Below are positions 26,918 to 35,600 of a stretch of 64,000 bases of DNA, piece after piece. Made by a program: the position numbers and the translations under genes. Every line of letters starts with the position of its first letter. Positions within the stretch are counted from its first letter, which is position 1. The DNA lies in assembly GCF_965243865.1 (NCBI RefSeq), contig NZ_OZ251603.1:1054001-1118000 (forward strand), given 5' to 3'. A model generated the notes under the pieces. It had not been told where the DNA came from. It saw only the letters and a program-made list of their open reading frames with translations, and ran no database searches. The DNA comes from Hyphomicrobium_A sp965243865. GTDB taxonomy: Bacteria > Pseudomonadota > Alphaproteobacteria > Rhizobiales > Hyphomicrobiaceae.

Positions 26918-27946
26918 ATGGAACATCGGCGACTTGGCCGCTCCGGCTTCACTGTGCCCGTCCTCAGCTTCGGCACCGGCACCTTTGGCGGCAAAGGCAA
27001 GCTGTTTGCGGCCTGGGGCTCAACCGACGTCGCCGAAGCGACACGCTTGATCGACATCTGCCTCGACGCCGGCGTTTCCATGTTCGACACGGCCGACATC
27101 TACTCCGCCGGGGCATCCGAGAGCATCCTCGGCGCAGCGCTCAAGGGAAAGCGCGACCGCGCCATCATCTCCACTAAGGCGACGTTCCGCTTCAACGACG
27201 AGCCTAATAATGTTGGCTCATCCCGCTTTCATCTCTTGAAGAGCGTCGACGAGCAACTGAAGCGCCTCCAGACCGACCATATCGATCTGCTGCAACTGCA
27301 CGCCTACGATGCGATGACGCCGCCGGAGGAAGTGCTATCGACGCTCGACACGCTCGTTCGCGCCGGCAAGGTGCTTTACACCGGCGTCTCGAACTTCTCC
27401 GGCTGGCACATCATGAAAGCGCTCGCCACCGCCGACCGCTACGGCTATCCGCGCTACGTTGCCAACCAGACGTACTACTCCCTGATAGGCCGCGAATACG
27501 AATGGGAGCTGATGCCGCTCGGCATCGAGGAAGGTATCGGCGCCGTCGTCTGGAGCCCGCTCGGCTGGGGCCGCCTCACCGGCAAGATCCGGCGCGGCAC
27601 TGGCATCCCTAAGGACAGCCGTCTGCACGATTCCGCCGAATTCGGACCGCAAGTCGCCGATGATCTTCTCTTCCGCGTCGTCGACGCACTCGATGAAGTC
27701 GCCAAGGAAACCGGCAAGACCGTTCCGCAGATTGCGCTGAACTGGCTGTTGCAGCGGCCAACCGTTGCAACAGTGGTGATCGGCGCCCGCAACGAAGAGC
27801 AGTTGAAGCAGAACCTCGGCGCCGTCGGCTGGAACCTCACCAAGGAACAGGTTGCCAAACTCGACATGGCAAGCGAGGTGCCGCTCACCTATCCTTATTG
27901 GCATCAGCGCGGCACGTTCCTCGAACGCAACCCCGCACCCGTCTGA
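26918..27946 (+). CDS. Aldo/keto reductase
   Basis: This is a 342-residue NADPH-dependent TIM-barrel reductase. The catalytic tetrad can be placed: Asp and Tyr in FDTADIYSAGASE, Lys in IISTKATF and His in LLQLHAYD. The cofactor end is represented by VVIGARNEEQLKQNLGA. It belongs to the YghZ/Tas-like group that handles reactive aldehydes; the substrate is unknown. The ATG has AGGA eight bases upstream. It is transcribed alone and divergent from tal-pgi. Confidence 0.93.
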   Translation: MEHRRLGRSGFTVPVLSFGTGTFGGKGKLFAAWGSTDVAEATRLIDICLDAGVSMFDTADIYSAGASESILGAALKGKRDRAIISTKATFRFNDEPNNVGSSRFHLLKSVDEQLKRLQTDHIDLLQLHAYDAMTPPEEVLSTLDTLVRAGKVLYTGVSNFSGWHIMKALATADRYGYPRYVANQTYYSLIGREYEWELMPLGIEEGIGAVVWSPLGWGRLTGKIRRGTGIPKDSRLHDSAEFGPQVADDLLFRVVDALDEVAKETGKTVPQIALNWLLQRPTVATVVIGARNEEQLKQNLGAVGWNLTKEQVAKLDMASEVPLTYPYWHQRGTFLERNPAPV

Positions 27947-28297
27947 TTGCAGTGTTCCTAGAAACAACAAGGAGCGCGCCGCTCGTGCGCTCCCTTCACG
28001 CCTCGCCAGCCACCGCGAGCCGTGAATGAAACCCTAATGCCACACGCCAATACCCCAAAAGCACATAGCCCACGCAAATCGTAGCGGAGACGTCGACCAC
28101 CGGACTGATGCCGTGCGCTGAGCAGCACTCACCTTGCTGCAAATGAACCCTACCGGCGAGCCTCGCACCTATCAGAAAACCTAGGGTGTACACTGATTGC
28201 CATGTCAGATATATCGATAAATATAGAGCTTTTGCATTTTTTCGTTCGATAAACTTTTTTGATCGCTCAGCGTAGAATAGAGAAACTGGTATTCGAA
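27947..28297. other. Intergenic region, AT-rich at its right end
   Basis: This stretch holds a terminator-like hairpin (27971-27993) and then, from about 28190, unusually AT-rich DNA (runs of T and ATAT) just before the small HTH gene, likely its promoter. A 65-codon minus-strand frame at 27996-28193 has no support. Confidence 0.4.
27971..27993 (+). terminator. Terminator-like hairpin after the aldo-keto reductase
   Basis: GGAGCGC (27971-27977) pairs perfectly with GCGCTCC (27987-27993) around a nine-base loop, 25 bp after the stop codon. The tail CTTCACG is T-poor. Confidence 0.45.
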
Positions 28298-28513
28298 ATG
28301 ACTGTTATTTTGCAGCGCTCACTGACGCGCCGCGAAACGCAATGCCTGGAAGGCCTCGCGCGTGGCCTCGACAACGCCGGCATTTCGCGTGAGCTAAGCA
28401 TCTCCTTGCCGACCGTGGCGCTGCATCTCATCAATGCACGGCGCAAGCTGAACGCCACCACGCGCGAGCAGGCCGTTGCGCGCGCCGTGGAGCTAGGGCT
28501 CATTCGCCCATGA
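28298..28513 (+). CDS. Small LuxR-type helix-turn-helix protein
   Basis: This protein of about 71 residues consists almost only of a LuxR/GerE HTH domain: LTRRETQCLEGLARGLDNAGISRELSIS then LPTVALHLINARRKLNATTREQAVARAVELGLI. No sensory domain is present, so it is either a stand-alone DNA-binding protein like GerE or the remainder of a larger LuxR regulator. The ATG at 28298 fits the domain start; a TTG at 28259 would add 13 residues. The AT-rich upstream DNA and lack of partners give no hint of its targets, though a role in density-dependent control is conceivable. Confidence 0.7.
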   Translation: MTVILQRSLTRRETQCLEGLARGLDNAGISRELSISLPTVALHLINARRKLNATTREQAVARAVELGLIRP

Positions 28514-28529
28514 GTAGAGTTCGCATTGC

Positions 28530-29546
28530 CTACCGCGGATCGAGTGCGAGCTGATAGCAAACCGAAGGGATGCTGCGTTCACTGGTTCCGTCGAGCGCAA
28601 CGTACCGCCCCGGCGCATCATCGCGGCGCAACGCGTTCGTCGCAATCGTGTAGTAATACTGCGGCGGTCGCGACAGATCGATCGAGAGCATTCGCGCCTG
28701 CTGCCATAAGAACGAGTGGAACCCCTTGTCTTCCGCTTCGTCCTTCAAGACCGCGACGATTGTTGCCTTGGCGCGCAACCGGTTTTCCAAGCGCTCCACC
28801 AAGCCGCCCGGCAACACAGCATGCGCGTAGCCGGGAATGACGACCACCTTGCCGCCGCCCGACGCTTCGACCGCATTCTCGACGTAAGCGGCCAACTCGT
28901 CATCGTGGCTGAACCGCTCGCGCATGATGGCTGCATCGCGCTGTGGCTTCGTTACGACGCCGGTTAGACCATAGCGCCGCCATACAGGCTGGCTCAGCTG
29001 CGCAAGGCACCGATACACGGGATCGTTTTGCGTCGTGAACCCGCCCAGCGGATTATTGAAATCATAAAAGATCAGGCTCAGCCCAAATCTTCTCGCCAGC
29101 AGCACCTGGCGGCCGAGCGCCGTCAGAACGCGGTACTGCGCCAGCGTATCATCCCCGCCGTCACCATCCGGATCGGTGAAGTGCCAACGTCCGGACCGGA
29201 TAACATCCTGCGCGAACAGATCAATGTCGGACTCGGTTTCAACGCTCATGGCCTGGCGCCCGAGCACGCGCGGCATCTCGATCGCAACGTAACGCACACC
29301 CGCACGCGCCATGGTGGCGAACAGATCGGGAGACGAATAGAAACCAATCCTATCTCCCACTCCATGCTTTGTGTCTCCGAGGATGACGAGCTGCCCATCC
29401 AGGAGAACGCGCTCCAGCGCATTCATGCCGCCGCCTGCAATTGCAGGCTGCACGACAAGGGAGATGGGCATCACGCAGAGCACCCAGCGCGATGCCGCGA
29501 GGATTTTGCAGAGAGTTTTGAAGCGCGAAGTGAAGCTTGCGATCAT
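28530..29546 (-). CDS. Exported ChaN/erythromycin-esterase-like protein of unknown function
   Basis: This protein of about 338 residues has an N-terminal signal (ILAASRWVLCVMPISLVV). The segment QLVILGDTKHGVGDRIGF followed by VRYVAIEMPRVLG resembles the start of the ChaN/Tiki/EreA superfamily (usual motif GExxHG), and VVVIPGYAHAVLPGGL near residue 250 matches its second His motif. In this group Glu is often catalytic; here it is Asp. Haem binding (ChaN) or esterase activity are both possible and neither is shown. The frame continues upstream to 29588; I prefer the ATG at 29546 because the signal peptide follows. It is convergent with the LuxR-type gene. Confidence 0.6.
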   Translation of the reverse strand: MIASFTSRFKTLCKILAASRWVLCVMPISLVVQPAIAGGGMNALERVLLDGQLVILGDTKHGVGDRIGFYSSPDLFATMARAGVRYVAIEMPRVLGRQAMSVETESDIDLFAQDVIRSGRWHFTDPDGDGGDDTLAQYRVLTALGRQVLLARRFGLSLIFYDFNNPLGGFTTQNDPVYRCLAQLSQPVWRRYGLTGVVTKPQRDAAIMRERFSHDDELAAYVENAVEASGGGKVVVIPGYAHAVLPGGLVERLENRLRAKATIVAVLKDEAEDKGFHSFLWQQARMLSIDLSRPPQYYYTIATNALRRDDAPGRYVALDGTSERSIPSVCYQLALDPR

Positions 29547-29752
29547 CGGGCACCGCCGCGTGCGAGTTCTCTCAATCGAACCCGCCACAAGCGTGACCTC
29601 CGTGATCGTTTCTTATCTGCGTAATAGGCTAGCGCAATTCGATCCATCTTCAAGCATCATATCGGCCCGCTTTTTGCGCAGTTTCTGATAATGTTATCAT
29701 CAAGAACCGAATGCGCGTGCCGGAACGCCGACAGTTGGAGGAGGTCGTTAGC

Positions 29753-30244
29753 ATGGTGAGACAGCGCCATTTTCGGCTGCCGCTGAGCCTAGGCTTGGTC
29801 TTGGCGCTAGGCGCAGCGGCCCTCGCCCAGTCTGCCCCAACGCTGCCGGCCGCTGATTCCGGCGTCGTCCCCGACGATATGTTGACGCTCGTAGTGGGCA
29901 CGCGCTTCGTTCCCGCCCCTGCCGGCACCGACGCACCTTCCGCGCATGCCCTCTTCACCCGCGCACGCATACCGCTTGCAGCATTCAACGAGACCGATCA
30001 CTGCATCGACCAGGCTGCTCTTGAGGTGGCGCAGGAGTATTTCACCGCGCTCGGTCGCCTGCTCGGAAAGGCCGGCCACTACTACTTCCTCCCCGACGAC
30101 GCAGTGGAGAAGTCCGCGATCATGTGCGAGAGGCTGCACCATAAGCCCCCGCAGGCCTGGAACGCCGCCAAAACCAAGATCCTCGCTATCGGACGCGTCG
30201 TCCCCACGGCCGAAGCGCCAGCCCTGGAACAGACCCTGCGCTGA
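29753..30244 (+). CDS. Small secreted protein of unknown function
   Basis: This is a 163-residue protein with a Sec signal (LPLSLGLVLALGAAALAQSA). The mature part has two Cys residues (DHCIDQAAL and AIMCERLHHKPP), which could form a disulfide, and no motif I recognise. The ATG at 29753 is set by GGAGGAG nine bases upstream; an in-frame ATG at 29711 precedes that site and is less likely. It lies 213 bp upstream of an unknown membrane protein on the same strand. A periplasmic location is inferred. Confidence 0.6.
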   Translation: MVRQRHFRLPLSLGLVLALGAAALAQSAPTLPAADSGVVPDDMLTLVVGTRFVPAPAGTDAPSAHALFTRARIPLAAFNETDHCIDQAALEVAQEYFTALGRLLGKAGHYYFLPDDAVEKSAIMCERLHHKPPQAWNAAKTKILAIGRVVPTAEAPALEQTLR

Positions 30245-30457
30245 CGATGCGGTGCCGCGGCTCCCCGCCATCGCCAAGTTGCCGAGGCATTGCCCGGCTA
30301 CCAGACGAAGAGCCCCTCCGGCCGGCAACCATCCAGCCGAACGGCCACAAATCGCCCCGCCGCGCCAAAATATTTAGTCCTTACAGAGACTTCCCCCAAA
30401 ACAACGAAAACTCACGAAGACCGACTTTTGCCGCAAACGACCCACCTCGTGTCAAAA

Positions 30458-31735
30458 ATGCTCTATAGGCACTTGGGACCGATGGAACGTGCTTGGGGGA
30501 AAGTGGTGGGTTCTCGCGATATCGGCATATGGCCGCGTGTATTCGTATGCGTCGTTTTCCTGACGCTTGGCGTAGCCTTCGCTGCACCGACAGTCGTGCT
30601 GGCGCACGAGTTCTGGGAAAGCGGCTGGTTCAGCCTCGCGGCCATGGACAGCCACCTGTTCGTCTTCTTCCCAACGCTCGGTGTCGTGGCGCTTGTCGCC
30701 TTCTACATTCCGTCCGCCGCCCTCGCCGACCTCTACTGGCGGCACATCCCCCTCGGCCGGTTGCGCTTCACGGTCGGCTTTCTGCTGCTCTGCGGGCTTT
30801 CGTTCGCGATTGCCACCAGCCTGCTGGCCAGCCCCAAGCGCTCGATCTGGGAAATCGCACCCTCCATCCTCACGTCGGACAAAGGCGTCGGCCCGACCTG
30901 TCCCGGGAGCGAGGTGTGCGAACGCCTGCCCGTGCTCACGGCGTTGCAAGGTCTCCGCGAGGTCAGCCAATCCCGCTGGGGCCTCACCGACTTCATCCGC
31001 TCGTGCGATCGCGACGTCTTCCTCGAGCCCGCCGCTGCCCCCGAGCGCAAACGCTTCTGCTTCGCCTCGACACGCCTGACCTCATCGCCGCAGCTTCAAG
31101 GCGACACCGAGTGCTGTCGTGCTCAGCACCTTCTCAGCAACGCGATCAGCGACAACTACGCGCACATCGACCGCCGCTCTTTGACAGCGAAAGCGCACGC
31201 GGCAACTCTGCCGATGAAGGTGTTCTTTCTGCTTGTCTTGCTGACCATCAGCATCCTCCTCGTGCTGCGTCATCGCGCGATCGAGGCGAACTACCAGGCT
31301 AGCAACCAGCGCATTGAATTCTCCGTCATTGTCGGAACGGCCGCGGCACTGTTTTTCCCCCTAATGTCGCAGGCGTTTGTCGAATCCGTTGAAGCGCTCT
31401 ATGGCCTCACCGGACGCGGCACCTTCAGTCTGATTACGCCGATCCTCAGCTTGGCGTTCGGCATCTGGACCTTGCTGATGGTCTTTTTCTTCTATCGTCG
31501 CAGAGACAAGGACCTCGAGGCCATCGGCAAGTTGGGGAGCGCCGTCGCCGCCGCGCTGGCTGTCCTGAAGTACGGCGTCGTTGTGGCGATTTTCACCCGC
31601 CTGCTCGGATCGGGCGCCACTTACGCCAGCATCGGCGCCCTTGTCGTCGTCTGCATCGCAGCGATCGTCTCCCTGTTTTGGCTACCCCGCCGCTGGGCGG
31701 TGACTCAACAGAAGGCAGACCCCGCGGCACGATAG
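30458..31735 (+). CDS. Polytopic membrane protein with Cys-rich periplasmic domain, unknown function
   Basis: This is a 425-residue protein with three N-terminal helices, a soluble loop of about 140 residues, then five helices. The loop has six Cys (TCPGSEVCERL, IRSCDRD, KRFCFAS, TECCRAQ), suggesting disulfides and an extracytoplasmic location. I do not recognise the family. ATG 30458 is the likeliest start, with 30482 as alternative; the 56 codons upstream are not hydrophobic and look non-coding. Its last codons carry one copy of the 39-bp direct repeat (31661-31699), and its final 11 residues after the repeat may be foreign (see findings). Confidence 0.6.
   Translation: MLYRHLGPMERAWGKVVGSRDIGIWPRVFVCVVFLTLGVAFAAPTVVLAHEFWESGWFSLAAMDSHLFVFFPTLGVVALVAFYIPSAALADLYWRHIPLGRLRFTVGFLLLCGLSFAIATSLLASPKRSIWEIAPSILTSDKGVGPTCPGSEVCERLPVLTALQGLREVSQSRWGLTDFIRSCDRDVFLEPAAAPERKRFCFASTRLTSSPQLQGDTECCRAQHLLSNAISDNYAHIDRRSLTAKAHAATLPMKVFFLLVLLTISILLVLRHRAIEANYQASNQRIEFSVIVGTAAALFFPLMSQAFVESVEALYGLTGRGTFSLITPILSLAFGIWTLLMVFFFYRRRDKDLEAIGKLGSAVAAALAVLKYGVVVAIFTRLLGSGATYASIGALVVVCIAAIVSLFWLPRRWAVTQQKADPAAR
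31661..31699 (+). repeat. 39-bp direct repeat, left copy (inside a gene 3' end)
   Basis: This copy matches 48711-48749 at 38 of 39 positions in the same orientation; the only mismatch is at the tenth base (T versus G). It encodes AIVSLFWLPRRWA near the C-terminus of the membrane protein. Sequences diverge immediately on both sides. A 29-base exact match by chance within 64 kb is very unlikely. Confidence 0.85.
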
Positions 31736-31985
31736 AGGATGCGGATACTGGCGGAATCGAACCGCCGACGATCGAGCTCACCCACGAGAACGCGCTGCAC
31801 CTGCCTCTGCTGACGGCGGCTTACCGGCTATGCGAGAATAACCCGCAACGGACCACTGCCTTGCCGCGTCCCTACTGTCGTCAGAGCACGATAAAGCGAT
31901 GCTGCGCGAGCAATGAAAGGGCATGCGCAGCCCATAGCCGAAAAGCCAGCCTGCATCGAGCGACAGCGGGCGCAAGCGTACGGCT

Positions 31986-32552
31986 CTAAGCCCCGTCTTT
32001 CAGCAGCTTGTCGAGCGCCCTGGCAACCCCCTTTGCCGAGAACTTGATCACGACGGGTGTCGCCTGCAGGCTCTGCAATGTCATCGATATCTCTGACGAC
32101 TTGCGAAGTTGCCCGATCATATTCTGATCGAGCTCGACGATGCCGAGGCAGCCGTTCGGGAGACACGTCTTGACCGGCACGGCGACGCCTGACTGGCCGT
32201 CCAGCGAGAGCTTGATGCCGTCGCTAACGGCGAAGCCGAGCGGCGTTTGCAGATTGGCGATCAGCTTGCCCGCTTTATCCTTGCCTATCGAAAGAGCGCC
32301 GATGAGCTGGCGTGTTTTCGTGTTGCTGAGGCTCTGAGATATGGCGCAACTCTTCTGACCATCAGTCGTTTGTGCGCACGCCAGCACCCAATCGTCGAAC
32401 GCTTCCTTCCACTCCTTCTGAGCAGCTGACTTCGCCGCGGCGGGAGCTTTGGGAGCCGTCGTCGTCGCCTTGGCCGGGTCGCTCTTTGTCTGAGCGATGG
32501 CACATGGCGCAAGAGCCAAGCCGACAAACACGAGCGCAGCAATCCGCTTCAT
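31986..32552 (-). CDS. Invasion-associated locus B (IalB) family protein
   Basis: This is a 188-residue exported protein with signal peptide (ALVFVGLALAPCAIA), an Ala/Lys/Pro-rich linker, and an IalB domain. Typical features are DDWVLACAQT followed by SCAISQSL, TPLGFAVSDGIKLSLDG, VPVKTCLPNGCLGIV with the Cys pairs conserved in the family, and a C-terminal VVIKFSAKGVARAL. In Bartonella, IalB aids erythrocyte invasion, but environmental Hyphomicrobiales carry many copies whose function is unknown. It stands alone between a 250-bp gap and the autotransporter terminator. Confidence 0.88.
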   Translation of the reverse strand: MKRIAALVFVGLALAPCAIAQTKSDPAKATTTAPKAPAAAKSAAQKEWKEAFDDWVLACAQTTDGQKSCAISQSLSNTKTRQLIGALSIGKDKAGKLIANLQTPLGFAVSDGIKLSLDGQSGVAVPVKTCLPNGCLGIVELDQNMIGQLRKSSEISMTLQSLQATPVVIKFSAKGVARALDKLLKDGA

Positions 32553-32621
32553 AGGTCACACTCACAAATCCAGCACAGAGAAATTCGGTGCGCCTGAAAA
32601 AGGCGGCCAGTGGTAGATGAC

Positions 32622-32660
32622 GGAAACAAAATAGGGGGAGAGACCAGCGGCCTCTCCCCC
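32622..32660 (-). terminator. Rho-independent terminator of the large autotransporter
   Basis: Read on the minus strand, GGGGGAGAG pairs with CTCTCCCCC (plus positions 32652-32660 with 32634-32642) and is followed by TATTTTGTTTC. It begins 18 bp after the autotransporter stop. Confidence 0.75.
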
Positions 32661-32677
32661 GTGACTGCTCAGGGCCC

Positions 32678-35600
32678 TTACCAGTTGACCCGGAGTCCGG
32701 CGCTGCCGGCGTAGCCGCGGAGATTGTCCTCGCCGAACTGGGCATTGCCCTTGACGAAGCCGCTGACGCCATCGGCACCGAGGCTGAAGACATTGAGGCC
32801 GCCCGTGACCTCGCCGAACGTGCCGCCGGCATCGTCCGCGGCGGTGAGATCGTAGCCGCCGCTCGACAGGGTCGCCTTGTTGTCGGCTTCGAACTCGTGC
32901 CAGGCGCTCGCTCCGATGAATGGCTCGACCTTGTGGCCGCCGCTCACGAACGAGGTGCCGACGCGAAGGCCAAGCCGACCGCGCAGACTGTTGCCGTCCT
33001 CGAAGTTCACCGTGGTGCCGTAGATGGTAGCGTTGTCGAGTTCAGCATTGACGTAGGACACGGTGGCGCCGGGCTCGATGAAGCCGCCCGCGTAGTTCAT
33101 GCGGTAGCCTGTATCGATCACGCCGCCGACGGACAGAACGTCCTGCTTATCCTGCGTCGACAGTCCGGTGTTGGTGTAGTTCGAGTACTCGTACTTGCCG
33201 ATGTTGGCCATCACCTTGCCGTCGATGAACAGGCCGCCCTCGATCCAGGTGGCATAGGCGCCGACGAGGCCGGTGCGATAATCGACGTCGGTGGTGGATC
33301 CGTCGAAGTCGAGGCTGGAGGCGACGTAGCCGCCCATGGCGCCGATCATCCATGCGCCGTTGGCTGTCTCGTGACCGAAGTCGTAGCCGCCGACGATGCC
33401 GTAGCCATCCTGGTTCGACTTCACCTCGAAGGTGCTGGTCTTGCCGAGAATGGTCCAGCTGTAGTTCTGCTCACGCTCGGTGGTGTTGCCGAGAACCTTG
33501 GCCCAGGCACCTGGCGTCACGCTCCTGGAGCACACGGGCGTGCTGTCCTTGATGCTGCCCATCATGGCGCACTTCTCGGTGGCGGCGGAGCGCAGATCGG
33601 CGGTGCGATCCAGCCATACGCCGGCCGAGTTGTGCCACATGTTCTGTGCGGCGGTGATGAGGTGCGGCAGCTCGAAGAAGGTCTGGTCGGGCGTCGAAGC
33701 CAGCAGCCAGTCGAACGAGCTCACCTGCACGCGGTAGAGGTCGTAGGTGAAGAGGCCTTTGTCGATCGGGCCACCTTCCAGATAGAAGGCGTCGGGATCG
33801 CTGTTACCCTCGATGTGCGCGACGAGGATGCCGGTCGGGTTGTAAGCGCCCGGTCCTGCATTCGTGTCGTTCACCTGCAGCGCCGTGACGCCGGTCGTAT
33901 CGCCGTTGACGATCAGCAGGTCGGAGGCAGACGTTGTCGCCGCGGCGAGGAAGCTATCGATGGCGTAGCGGCTGTAGCCCGACCCATTGAACGAGTTGCC
34001 GAGCGTGTCGGGCACACCGATCTGCACCACGTCGCCGATATCGTTGCCGTAGTTCTCGAAGCCGAGATCGACCGGCGTGACGAAGCCGTAGCCCGAGGTG
34101 CCGTTCTGCATGCTCAGCACGCCGCCGTTGTTGTTGAAGGCGAGGTTCTGGCCACCGAAGTTGCCACCGAGGAACTGCGTGAAGCCGGTGACGTTGAAGC
34201 TGCCGGTGTTGTTCACGCTATTGTCGTCACCCAGCATCCCGTAGACGTTGAGGCCTTCCGAGTTGAACTCGCCGTCGTTGTTGATGGCGTTCTTCGGGCC
34301 GATCATCGCGAACACCGTGAACGGACCGGCATTGATGGTTCCCGTCGAGGTGTTGTTGACCTCGTTGCCCGTCGCGCTGAGGTAGAGGTTGAGGCCCGAG
34401 GTATTCCAGGTCGTGCTGCTGGTGTTGTTCACCGTGTTGGCGCCAACCGCTGCCAGCTGCATGTTGCCGGTGATCGTGCCATCGTTCTGCACGGTGTTGG
34501 AACCGCCGGCAGCGCTCTGGATCACGCTGGCGAACGTCGAGCCGCCATCCGACTGTATGGTGCCGGTGTTGTTGATGTTGACGTTGCCGTCGGTCGCGAC
34601 GCGGATGGTCGGATCGAACAGCGTGCCGTCACCCTGCACCAGACCGGCGTTGGTGATGGTCACGTTGTTGTCGCCCAGCAGCGAGAAGCCGGTGACCTGA
34701 ACCGCGGTGCCGTTGTTGGCGAGCACACTGCTGTCCGTGCCGACGTTGACGAAGATGTCGTTGTTGGCGAAGGGCGTCGAAATATCGATGCCGTTGCCGT
34801 TGGTCGCCGTCAGCGTCTTCCCGTCTGCCAGGCTGACCGAGATGTTGTTTTCGTCGGTCGTGTTCACACCGCTGAGGGTGCGGAAAATGGTGACGCCATC
34901 GTCAGCCGCCGTAGCATCCGCGCCCAGCGTGACGTCGATCTTCCCGCTGCCGCCGATCTTGGTGACGTCCACCGCATCGTCGCCGGCGTTCAGCGTTCCA
35001 TCCTCGTTCGAGGTGACCGAAATGTTGCCGTTGTTGATGAAGTTGGTGACGTTGATCGCGTCATCCCCCGTCGCCGTGCCGGTGTATCCGCGCACCGCTC
35101 CCTTGACGTTCACGGTCGTGTCGCCAGGTCCGATGTTGGTGGCGAGGATGCCGAGGTAGTCCGACTGGATCGAGCCACCCGGGTTGACGTTCACGAACAC
35201 GTCACCGCCGCCGATGTTGCCGGCGTAGGCACCGACCGCCCAAGCCTGCACGGTGTTGTTGACGTTGCTCGTGGCGTCACCGTTGCCGATGGTGAAGCTC
35301 GACACGCCGATCAGCGGCGGATCGATCACGCCGTTGGCCGTGGCCGTAGCGTCGCCGCCGATCGAGAAGGCCGCGATACCATATAGGCCGCTGTCGGCGG
35401 TCACCTTGCCGTTGTTTGTCGCAAAGGCGTTGCCGTCGATAGCCGTCGAGATGATGCCGCTGCCGCTCGTAGACTTAATGTCACCCTGCGCCGTCGCAAC
35501 AGAGTTGCCGCCGATGGCCGTCGAGATGATGCCCGTGCCGCCGGACGTGACGTTGTTGACGTCAACGGTCGAGTTGCCCAGGAACGCCGAGGAGATAACG

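Noticed and set aside
27996..28193. 65-codon minus-strand frame
   Set aside because: No ribosome binding site, no protein-like composition and no known motif.
31738..31835. tRNA-like hairpin (GGCGG-TTCGATT-CCGCC on the minus strand)
   Set aside because: It resembles a T-arm, but there is no CCA end, no matching 5' acceptor strand and no acceptable anticodon arm. It may be a chance match or a very old remnant.
32897..35386. 829-codon open frame on the plus strand
   Set aside because: It is antisense to the large autotransporter, whose repeated, biased codons remove stops from the opposite strand. The product is Val/Asp/Arg-rich with no domain, and no start site is convincing.
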